From the IMG/VR virus record IMGVR_UViG_3300047089_000265, positions 1 through 46,621 of that record: 46,621 bases of DNA, one strand, 5' to 3'. The notes beneath the pieces are model-generated. The model was not told the origin of the DNA, did not search any database, and saw nothing but the letters and a program-made list of their open reading frames with translations. Each line of letters opens with the position of its first letter. Position 1 is the first letter of the stretch. A program made the translations under genes and the position numbers. This document shows, piece after piece, positions 37,541 to 44,567 of the stretch. The DNA is from a virus.

Positions 37541-38060
37541 AAAATGCCTCCTTGAACAACGCAAAAGGCACCATGTCGACAAGCTGTCCGCCGCGCATGG
37601 TGTGCCTGCTGTAGTGCCCTTCCGGAACCGCGCCCAGCCTTCTCAGAAGCGCGATGATGGGCCGGTTATCCGCAAACATGCACAGCGCCAGTTTGCTGAT
37701 GCCGCTGTCGAACATTTCGCCGATGACTTGGCGGAGAGCCGGCACCGTCGTCTGGTGTCCCCACAGCTCCCGCTTGAACAGGCAGTGAAACGTGCCCAGT
37801 ACCGGATTCCATCTCTCGAAGCTGACCAGCCCGCCCAGCTCGCCGTCGCGGTAAATCGCCCAGGTCTTCACCCGCTGAAACTCCGCGAGAGAGTGCTCCA
37901 CAAACTCGTCGAGCGTTTGCGGGCCGAAGTCGTCCGCTACCCGGTCGCGGAACGTCTGGATCCAGGCCCACACGCGGGGCAGGGACTGGACCGGAAACGG
38001 AGACACTACGGTGACCGCGGCGGTTGTGGGTTGTGGGTTTTGGGTTATGGATGCAGCCAT
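37296..38060 (-). CDS. GNAT-like acetyltransferase with overlapping tail, 254 aa
   Basis: It starts MAASITQNPQPTT at ATG 38060, right at a G-tract repeat. Residues about 25-170 have the GNAT pattern: an N-terminal helix, KTWAIYRDGELGGLVSF, then VPALRQVIGEMFDSGISKLALCMFADNRPIIALLRRLGA (the acetyl-CoA and C-terminal strands). The last 80 residues lie in a frame overlapping the downstream gene by 245 bp and are Gly/Asp/Ala-rich, probably unconstrained. Such enzymes occur in phage tail regions and may acetylate or sense substrates; the role is unknown. Confidence 0.7.
   Translation of the reverse strand: MAASITQNPQPTTAAVTVVSPFPVQSLPRVWAWIQTFRDRVADDFGPQTLDEFVEHSLAEFQRVKTWAIYRDGELGGLVSFERWNPVLGTFHCLFKRELWGHQTTVPALRQVIGEMFDSGISKLALCMFADNRPIIALLRRLGAVPEGHYSRHTMRGGQLVDMVPFALFKEAFYAVEGSSGRDRGSGLDHRRDSGRAGEDHHIDSDAQLDAGNAAAAGPAEAVQLEPADGPVGGDGADSGGQPGSDQPPVRVGP
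38028..38050 (+). repeat. G-tract with 7-bp period at a gene start
   Basis: GGGTTGT GGGTTTT GGGTTAT GG occurs at the start of the acetyltransferase gene and is translated there into Thr-Gln-Asn-Pro-Gln-Pro on the opposite strand. It is the seventh member of the dispersed tract family. Confidence 0.75.
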
Positions 38061-38866
38061 ATTGCAGATATGCTGGTGGCCGAGGCTGTGATGTTGCTGC
38101 TTCCCGTGCCGCCCGTGTCTTTCAGTCCCTGCAGCTTCGCTATTTGGTTCGCGCTGTTCGGCCGCGCCAGCCACTGATTGGAAGAACAGGCACGAGAGCC
38201 GGTAGTGGCGAACGCAACGAAGGCCTGCTGCGGCAGAAGGCCACCCCCAACCACCAGTTGGCCGCGCATGACGATGCCGGTGTCGGCTCCGATGCAGTTG
38301 AACGAAAAGATGCCCGTCACCAGATACACTCCCGCGTACGGCAGCGTCAATGTGCAGTTCGGGATATCCGCAGCCGTCGTTGTCAGCGTCAGAGAGCCCG
38401 ACGCGAACGCCTGCAGCTCCGGCGCTCCCGGCTGGATCTGTACCCCCCAGGCCGTTCCCGACCACTGGAACCGCTGCCAGGTGTCGGACGCCAGAAACCG
38501 GAAGCCCTTGTCGTTGGTGCCGAGGTCCGCGGGACGGTTCGCCAGCACGTCCACATACTCGCCGCTGACATAGATCCAGGCCGATCCCTGTGAGCTGTAG
38601 CCTACGTTGCCGCGGTCGCTCTCGAAATACAACGCGCCGGGTGTCGCCGATGCTGTCTTAGTAGCCCGCGCCGCGTGCGTGCCGTAAAACGAAATTGTGG
38701 TCGTTGACGGCTGCTGGATGATCGTGGGAGGCGGAGCCACTACCGCCGGCGGCGCCGCCGCGGGCGCGGCGATCTGCGTGCCGAGCTGCCGGAAGCGGTC
38801 GTTCAGCATCCAGATGAGCTGGTCGGATACGCCCTCGATGGCCGGTAGGGGAGTTGCGCCAGGCAT
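38045..38866 (-). CDS. Virion/fibre-like protein with beta-rich C-terminus, 273 aa
   Basis: It starts MPGATPLPAIEGVSDQLIWML. The N-terminus is a short helix and Pro/Ala-rich stretch. The second half (GSLTLTTTAADIPNCTLTL, then YAGVYLVTGIFSFNC) has the strand spacing of a C1q/TNF-like jelly-roll tip as in phage fibres. It overlaps the acetyltransferase start by 16 bases. A receptor-binding or tail-fibre tip role is plausible but not certain. Confidence 0.65.
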   Translation of the reverse strand: MPGATPLPAIEGVSDQLIWMLNDRFRQLGTQIAAPAAAPPAVVAPPPTIIQQPSTTTISFYGTHAARATKTASATPGALYFESDRGNVGYSSQGSAWIYVSGEYVDVLANRPADLGTNDKGFRFLASDTWQRFQWSGTAWGVQIQPGAPELQAFASGSLTLTTTAADIPNCTLTLPYAGVYLVTGIFSFNCIGADTGIVMRGQLVVGGGLLPQQAFVAFATTGSRACSSNQWLARPNSANQIAKLQGLKDTGGTGSSNITASATSISAIWLHP

Positions 38867-39018
38867 GCTTACAGAATCCAGTACGTCTTTAGTACTAAGA
38901 GCGTGCGTCTAGACCTAGTAAACATTGGGTTTCAAGCGCACACTGGTATAAGCGGGACGCACCGATGCGCAAACATCGGTACGGCCCTAACCACACGATC
39001 TGATGAGGACCAGAACGC

Positions 39019-39918
39019 ATGGCTGCAAACAAGCTTACCCCAGAAGAGAAAAGAGCCCGCAAGGCCGAGTACATGCGCAGCTGGAACAAAGCGCATCCTG
39101 AAAAGATAAGGGAAGCTCGGCGCAAGCATAAAGAGAGAGCCACGCCAGAGAGCAAGGCGAGAACCACGGAGCGGCAGAATGAGTGGATGCGCCAATGGCG
39201 CAAGGCAAATCCCGAAAAGAACAAGGAAGCTCAGCGCAAACATTATGAGCAGCATGCTGAGGCGTGCCGTGAACACTCTCGCCAGTGGCGCAAGGCGAAT
39301 CTCGAAAAGGCGAAGGAAGCTGTGCGCAAATATTACGAGCTGCATGCTGAGACGCTCCGTGAGGGCGCTCGCCAATGGCGGAAGGCCAATCCCGAAAAGA
39401 AACGCCAGTCCAGCCTTGCGTGGCGTGCAGCCAACCTTGAGAGGGACCGAGACAACAGCCGAAGGTGGCGCGAAGAAAATCGCGAGACATTGATCGAAAA
39501 AGAGCGCCAGAGGTATCAGCGGATTCGCGACGAGAAGGTGGAATATAGCCGCCAGTGGCGCAAGGCTAATCCTGAGCGTCTTCGAGAGTCCATTCGCGAA
39601 TATAAGCGGAACAATCCAGAGAAAGTAGAACAGCAGTATCGGAATCGACGGGCTCGTAGGGTCGGCGCGACCGGCAGGCACACACCGGCAGACATCGCCC
39701 TTCTGTTTGAGCAGCAGGGCGGCAAGTGCCACGCCTGTAAGGTCGCTCTGATCAGGAAAGGCAAAGGTAAATTTCACATCGATCACGTAATGCCGTTAGC
39801 TCTCGGAGGTTCTAACGGTCCTGAAAATCTGCAGTTGCTGTGCCCTCCATGCAATCACAGCAAGCACTGCAAAGACCCGTACGAATGGGCCGCTGAACAG
39901 GGCAGGCTGTTCGCCTAA
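39019..39918 (+). CDS. Freestanding HNH endonuclease with repeated coiled-coil units, 299 aa
   Basis: The C-terminal 70 residues form an HNH domain: CHACKVALIRKGKGKFHIDHVMPLALGG, then NLQLLCPPCNHSKHCKDP. The catalytic His is in IDHV and zinc-binding Cys pairs flank it. The N-terminal 200 residues are about eight copies of a 20-24-residue unit such as RQWRKANPEKxKEAxRKH, highly charged and helical, likely a DNA-binding spacer. It is inserted on the plus strand among leftward tail genes, as mobile homing endonuclease genes often are. GAGGA lies about ten bases upstream of its ATG. Confidence 0.88.
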   Translation: MAANKLTPEEKRARKAEYMRSWNKAHPEKIREARRKHKERATPESKARTTERQNEWMRQWRKANPEKNKEAQRKHYEQHAEACREHSRQWRKANLEKAKEAVRKYYELHAETLREGARQWRKANPEKKRQSSLAWRAANLERDRDNSRRWREENRETLIEKERQRYQRIRDEKVEYSRQWRKANPERLRESIREYKRNNPEKVEQQYRNRRARRVGATGRHTPADIALLFEQQGGKCHACKVALIRKGKGKFHIDHVMPLALGGSNGPENLQLLCPPCNHSKHCKDPYEWAAEQGRLFA

Positions 39919-40472
39919 TCGTCAGTCGGTAGATTCACCCAGCTAGGTATCGGCGGCGTAGGAATCACCGGCAGCTTCAACTCGCTGAACGTGTCCGAGG
40001 TGCCGTCGATCGGCAGCTTCTGCTCTGCCCAGTCGTCCGAGGTCGGCTGAATCGGCAGCTTCTGTTCCGACCAGACGTCGCTAGTCGGCGGTATCGGCAA
40101 CTGACGCTCTTCCCATGTCTCGCTCGTGGGGATGATCGGCAGGTTGACCGGCTGCCACTCTACCGGAGTCGGCAGCACCGGCACCATATACCAGGCCCAG
40201 GCTGTCGGCGCGGGACCGAGCACGCGCGCGTAGACCTTCGCTTCGTAGATGGCCATCTGGCCATTGGGTACGATCTTCAGCGCGTACAGCTTGCCCTTGC
40301 ACCAGCCCGGCAAGGTCACCCGGTAAGGGTGCCTGCCGGCGGTTGCCGGAAGCACGACCGTCGCTCGCACAGTCATTGCATTGCCGGACAGATCAGTACT
40401 GAATGTCAGCGTGCAGCCGTGCGCTGCATCGATCAGCACTTCCACATACTTGAACAGAGTCAGTAATTCCAT
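39915..40472 (-). CDS. Tail protein with short tandem repeats, 185 aa
   Basis: It starts MELLTLFKYVEVLIDAAHG. The first 110 residues form a beta domain (GCTLTFSTDLSGNAMTVRA, ending in VPVLPTP). The last 70 hold five approximate 14-residue repeats with the pattern LPI-PTSD-W-EQK, such as LPIQPTSDDWAEQK. The front domain is related to those of the next two genes upstream. It belongs to the tail-fibre cluster; the repeats may form an extended stalk. Confidence 0.7.
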   Translation of the reverse strand: MELLTLFKYVEVLIDAAHGCTLTFSTDLSGNAMTVRATVVLPATAGRHPYRVTLPGWCKGKLYALKIVPNGQMAIYEAKVYARVLGPAPTAWAWYMVPVLPTPVEWQPVNLPIIPTSETWEERQLPIPPTSDVWSEQKLPIQPTSDDWAEQKLPIDGTSDTFSELKLPVIPTPPIPSWVNLPTDD

Positions 40473-40475
40473 GCG

Positions 40476-40814
40476 CTAGGTGCCGACCGAGATCGGCGGC
40501 GTGCTCCAGATTTCGCCGAGTGAGCCGTCGATGTACACGCCTATCGGGCGAATGTAGACCACGGCGCTGTAGAGCGACATTTGACACGTGGCTGAAGGGG
40601 TGACCTGGCAGACGTATTCCGTCCCAAAAATTCCGTCAAGCGGCACCGTCGTGGTCTTCCGAGTCGAGCCGGTGGACGGCAGGTTCACTGCCGGTGCGAG
40701 GCGAGGCGCGAGCGTGCCGCCCGGCATGTCGGTCGTCCACTGAAACGTGGCGGTGCTGTTGCTCTGGTACTGCAGGCTGCACTCTTTGAACTCCGCTACT
40801 TTTCTGAATGCCAT
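40476..40814 (-). CDS. Tail protein, single beta domain, 112 aa
   Basis: It starts MAFRKVAEFKECSLQYQS. Its sequence (TATFQWTTDMPGGTLAPRLAP, then VVYIRPIGVYIDGSLGEIW) strongly resembles the last 100 residues of the 850-residue gene. It is thus a separate copy of that module. Gaps of 3 bases on both sides show it is part of the same operon. Confidence 0.75.
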   Translation of the reverse strand: MAFRKVAEFKECSLQYQSNSTATFQWTTDMPGGTLAPRLAPAVNLPSTGSTRKTTTVPLDGIFGTEYVCQVTPSATCQMSLYSAVVYIRPIGVYIDGSLGEIWSTPPISVGT

Positions 40815-40817
40815 AAT

Positions 40818-43370
40818 CTATATCCCTACCGGAGTCGCCCGGTGGTCCCATGTCTCGGTGATGCTGCCGTCTACATACACTCCAATTGGAGTGACCCGCG
40901 AACGAAAGCCGTACACGTTAAAGCCGGTCGTAGTGGTCGCCACGTACCGCAATAATTTGCCGTCGATCGTAGGCGAAATCACGATCCGCACAAGCTGCCG
41001 CGTAGTGGTCTGCGCGATCGGCACGCCCAGGCCCGCTCCGAGCCGCGGCGCCATTGAGCCGCCCGGGATGTCCGAGTAAATCTGTAGCACGCCCGGGCCG
41101 CTCAGAGCTTCGATGTCGAACTCCACCTCGGAAACCACCTTGACCACTCCCGGCATGCCGTGATCGGTTTCGTCGGTGTCGAACATGAAGCCGTTGCGCG
41201 CCTCGAGGTAGTAATGCAGCAACAGCGGCGCTTCGATGACTACCGGCGGCCCCGATGTCGTCTGCGTGCCCGTGCCGACGATCCGTACCGACAGGTTGCG
41301 TGCGCGGATCGGCTGCCCCCGCAGCGCGGTTACGGAGTAAGTTGCCGGGTACACGAGCGGGATGATGCTGCGGGTGGGCGTAGTCGAATTAATGGTGGCG
41401 TCCAGTAAGATCGTGTCCGCCGCGGTGGCCTTCTTGTTGGTTCGGATCGGGAAGGAGAAGGTGATGCCCTGCGTGTTGTGTTTGAACACGAGATCCGCGT
41501 ACGTCTTGTCATGGTCGGGCAATCCGCAGTCCAGATAGGCAGACTGATATTGCAGAGGCGGGGCGCTTCCTCCGTCCGAGTAGCCGCTCTCGAGCTGGAC
41601 CACATACCCGGCCGTCCCGCCCAGCATGGCGGTGCCGGTGTCCAAAAACGCGTTGACTCCGACTATGTCGTCAAACCATCGGTCGGTGGCCGTGTCGTAG
41701 ATAAAGCTGCTGCCGTTGCCGAGAGAGCTCTGGTACGTGTACGAGACCCACAGCCGGCCGGCGTGCAGGCCGAGAGCGCAGTTGGACTGAGCGCCGGGAG
41801 ACTCGACCGCGAAATTCTCGTTCGGCAGTCCGACAAAGACCGGGTCCAGCCGTCGGCTGACTTTCGCCGCCCAGTCCCCGTTGAATTTGTAGATGCCTTC
41901 CGGCGCGCGGAAGTAGTCGCCCTGCGAGCTGCACGCGACCGAGCGGTATCCGACCGTGCCGAGCTCGGGCACCACAGCCTCGATCCGGCTGTTCGGGTCC
42001 TCGAAGTCGTACAGAAGCCGCCAGATGCTTTTCTGTCGGTAGATGATGAGCTGCTGCGGCTTGACCGCGATGTACAGGATGGCATCTCCGCGGTCGGTGC
42101 CGATATCCACCCAGTCCCCTTGATTCGGGTTGCCGGAGCCGCGGAAGAAGCCCGGCTGCAGTGCCGGCGTGTACCAGATCCGGTTCGGATACTGCGTGGT
42201 GACCGCGCCGACGGTGACCGAGCCGTTGGCCACCACGATGCGGCCCATGTAAATCTGGTTGGCGATCACGGTAGCGGCCGGCGGCGCGTCGTGGTTGAAC
42301 TCGAGCTGCTTGCCGAGATCGTCGGTCAAAAACGTGTCGTCCTGGCTGTGGATGGCATCGCCGAAGTCGTCGTAGGAGGTGGTGGCGATCGGAATGATCT
42401 TCGCGTTGACCACGTACGGCCAGGACATAGCCGGAGACTGCCGGTACACGTTCCATCCGGTCGTGCCGGCAGGCGGAGTGAGAGCCGCAATACTGATCGT
42501 GATCTTGCTGCCATTGCTCGGAACTTTGAACGTAACGGGAGGCGACGGGTTACTCTCGCCGAGGTCCGCGTATTGCCATGTGATGTAGTAGATGTGCGAG
42601 CCGGGAACCACTCCGGGATTCGCATAGGTGAAGGAACCGCTCGAGCCGATAGGGCTGGGCGTGGCGTCCTTCGACAGCGAGCCGAGGACCACCACCAGAC
42701 TTTGGCCGGCGTTTACGCCGCCACTCTTTGATCCGTAATGGACTGTTTCGACGGTCCATGTCCCGTTATAGATCGGGTTGGTATTACCGCTGATGGTAAT
42801 GGCCCCGCCGGCCAGTACGTTGTCCACTCCGCCGGTCGGGCCGGACGGGGTGAATACATTGATGTGGGTATAGGGTCCGCTCGGCAGTTGGGTGGTTCCG
42901 TCGGGGTCGCACTCGCTGATAGGAATTGAGGCCGAGGTCAGCCCGGGATTGGTGATGGTCGGTGCTGCCGGTGCGAGCGGAAACCAGTCTGAATACGTGG
43001 TGCCGTCGTCCTTTCGCCGGTGGGCCCGGTTCATGACGAACAGGTAGCCCTGGTACGAAATCATGCCCAAAGGCAGGCCGTCAAAGCCGCCGTCCAGTTG
43101 CGCATCGCCGCCGCCGCCGCGGGCCACCTGCCACAGGAAGCCCGCGCCGCCGTAATAAATGCGCCCGTTCACCTGGCACAGGCTGTCGATCGCTTTGCCG
43201 GCCTGGAAGATCGACAGGTTGCGCCATCCCATCGCCTGTAGGAGCTCCCCTGCCGAGCCTTGCCACCAGCCGGTCAGGTCCAGACAGTCGGTTTCCGGGA
43301 TCTGGTCGCCGGGCGCGGCCAGGTTGAGCGAGCCGGGGGTTAGTTTGAGATCGAGAAGCTTATAGGCCAC
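40818..43370 (-). CDS. Large tail protein, 850 aa
   Basis: It starts at GTG 43370 (MAYKLLDLKLTPGSL). The N-terminus (TPGSLNLAAPGDQIPETDCLDLTGWW) and the WQVARGGGG segment resemble proteins that lie beside phage tail tube and baseplate genes. A large beta-rich middle follows. The last 120 residues (SDIPGGSMAPRLGAGLGV, then VTPIGVYVDGSITETWDH) are the module shared with the next two genes. It is likely a tail tube, hub or spike-associated protein. No domain name is certain. There is no clear ribosome site upstream, and array D follows 16 bases away. Confidence 0.72.
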   Translation of the reverse strand: MAYKLLDLKLTPGSLNLAAPGDQIPETDCLDLTGWWQGSAGELLQAMGWRNLSIFQAGKAIDSLCQVNGRIYYGGAGFLWQVARGGGGDAQLDGGFDGLPLGMISYQGYLFVMNRAHRRKDDGTTYSDWFPLAPAAPTITNPGLTSASIPISECDPDGTTQLPSGPYTHINVFTPSGPTGGVDNVLAGGAITISGNTNPIYNGTWTVETVHYGSKSGGVNAGQSLVVVLGSLSKDATPSPIGSSGSFTYANPGVVPGSHIYYITWQYADLGESNPSPPVTFKVPSNGSKITISIAALTPPAGTTGWNVYRQSPAMSWPYVVNAKIIPIATTSYDDFGDAIHSQDDTFLTDDLGKQLEFNHDAPPAATVIANQIYMGRIVVANGSVTVGAVTTQYPNRIWYTPALQPGFFRGSGNPNQGDWVDIGTDRGDAILYIAVKPQQLIIYRQKSIWRLLYDFEDPNSRIEAVVPELGTVGYRSVACSSQGDYFRAPEGIYKFNGDWAAKVSRRLDPVFVGLPNENFAVESPGAQSNCALGLHAGRLWVSYTYQSSLGNGSSFIYDTATDRWFDDIVGVNAFLDTGTAMLGGTAGYVVQLESGYSDGGSAPPLQYQSAYLDCGLPDHDKTYADLVFKHNTQGITFSFPIRTNKKATAADTILLDATINSTTPTRSIIPLVYPATYSVTALRGQPIRARNLSVRIVGTGTQTTSGPPVVIEAPLLLHYYLEARNGFMFDTDETDHGMPGVVKVVSEVEFDIEALSGPGVLQIYSDIPGGSMAPRLGAGLGVPIAQTTTRQLVRIVISPTIDGKLLRYVATTTTGFNVYGFRSRVTPIGVYVDGSITETWDHRATPVGI

Positions 43371-43386
43371 AATGATTCAGTTGTTC

Positions 43387-43427
43387 GGAAGCTGCGGGTA
43401 TGACGACAAAGACCAGGAAGCTACGGG
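43387..43427 (+). repeat. Array D, leader-side repeats
   Basis: Two copies (43387-43398 GGAAGCTGCGGG and 43416-43427 GGAAGCTACGGG) lie upstream of element D when read on the plus strand. Confidence 0.8.
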
Positions 43428-43470
43428 GCGAGCCGTGGGTTATCATTTGAACTCGTGCTAAATTTCTTTT

Positions 43471-43613
43471 GCGCCACCGTCAGGCGCAGCGCGGTCACCG
43501 GCGGATACGTTTACCGGTCCAGCCGTCCGCGGAAAGCTGCAAAACGTACGGGATATCTGCAGGCCACTGCGGCAGCCCCGTAAGCTTCCACTGAATTAAC
43601 CGGCGGCTGCGGG
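43471..43613 (+). ncRNA. Structured array-associated element, copy D
   Basis: Opposite orientation to the other three copies. It contains the GCGCC/GGCGC hairpin (43471-43487), the inverted repeat-like segment CCCCGTAAGCTTCC (43576-43589) and ends CGGCGGCTGCGGG. Its direction is against the leftward tail genes on both sides, so transcription of this copy would be antisense to the operon. Confidence 0.65.
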
Positions 43614-43654
43614 TCGCTCGTCGTCGTGCGGGCGTGGGTCATGGAGCATCAGCC

Positions 43655-43863
43655 GGAAGCTGCGGGTTGCCCCCGGATTGCCGGAAGCTGCGGGTGAGCG
43701 CCGCACAAGCCGGAAGCTGCGGGTGCGGCATGATTCTGATCACCCGGAAGCTGCGGTGGACCGCCAGCCGGGAAGCTACGGCATGCCCGCCACCGTGGAA
43801 GCTGCGGGGCTGATGTCAGTCGTCCGGAAGCTGCGGGATGCGCGAGAATTGGAAAGCTGCGGG
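43655..43863 (+). repeat. Array D, main block: eight repeats
   Basis: Eight copies of GGAAGCTGCGGG or single-base variants, separated by unrelated 13-22-base segments. The block ends 14 bases before the stop of the 43878-44564 gene. Reading on the plus strand, the order is two repeats, element D, then this block, mirroring array A. Confidence 0.9.
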
Positions 43864-43877
43864 ACGCCTTGGCGGTA

Positions 43878-44564
43878 TCACACGCCTTTGCCGTAGTACG
43901 CCTCGAAAACCTGATAGTACAAATCCAGCCTGCCGCGGCAGTGCTGTGCCACGTCCGGCATTTCGATTTCGGACTCCCGCCCGTACGCCTCGCCTAACAG
44001 AGCCATCGCCAGATAGCCCTTCAGCGGCGCCGGCCCGGGCACCAGCGTCTGCTGCCCGCCCGCGTCCAGTGTCGGCGGCCAGCTATCGTAAATATTCGCC
44101 AGCGTGCCCGGCGCGGACGGCACCGGGTACAGTCCGATCATGTCCATGCCCAGCAGGTCCGGATACCAGTGGTCCGGAGTGCCGGCCGTCGTCAGGTATT
44201 GCTCGTCTTTGCCTTCCAGCTCTTTGGTGTTGGCAGGCCGCAGAGCGATACCGTTGAGCGATAGATGCCGTGTCGAGAGGTGCTGCGGAGGCGCGTTGTA
44301 GCTGCCCTGGTTCGCGATCATCAGGCCGGTCACGCGGGTGAGGAACACGCCCGTACGCAGAGCCAGGCGCTTCAGCGACTCGTCGAGCCATTGGATCAGG
44401 TCTCCGGTTGTCCAGTACACGAGGTCCGCACGCGATGCCGCGTGCAGGTCCGGCAGCTCGTTGTCGATCACCTGGTTGATGTCGACTCCGCCCAGCCCGC
44501 CGCCGACGCCTGTGCCGCCGCCCGGCAGCACCTGCCCCCACAGGATTTCATTCCAATTCGCCAT
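43878..44564 (-). CDS. Neck/adaptor-like virion protein, 228 aa
   Basis: It starts MANWNEILWGQVLPGGG. Residues about 110-150 (RPANTKELEGKDEQYLTTAGTP) resemble those of the 145-855 protein (RPATLKQLDAANEQW), so the two seem paralogous. The C-terminal part (PLKGYLAMALLGEAYG, then RLDLYYQVFEAYYGKG) is helical and typical of phage head-tail adaptor or tail-completion proteins. It lies between the spike and the 850-residue tail gene. Confidence 0.72.
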   Translation of the reverse strand: MANWNEILWGQVLPGGGTGVGGGLGGVDINQVIDNELPDLHAASRADLVYWTTGDLIQWLDESLKRLALRTGVFLTRVTGLMIANQGSYNAPPQHLSTRHLSLNGIALRPANTKELEGKDEQYLTTAGTPDHWYPDLLGMDMIGLYPVPSAPGTLANIYDSWPPTLDAGGQQTLVPGPAPLKGYLAMALLGEAYGRESEIEMPDVAQHCRGRLDLYYQVFEAYYGKGV

Positions 44565-44567
44565 GAC

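Noticed and set aside
41478-42731. 417-residue plus-strand frame
   Set aside because: It is antisense to the 850-residue tail gene and shows a typical GC-rich antisense pattern.
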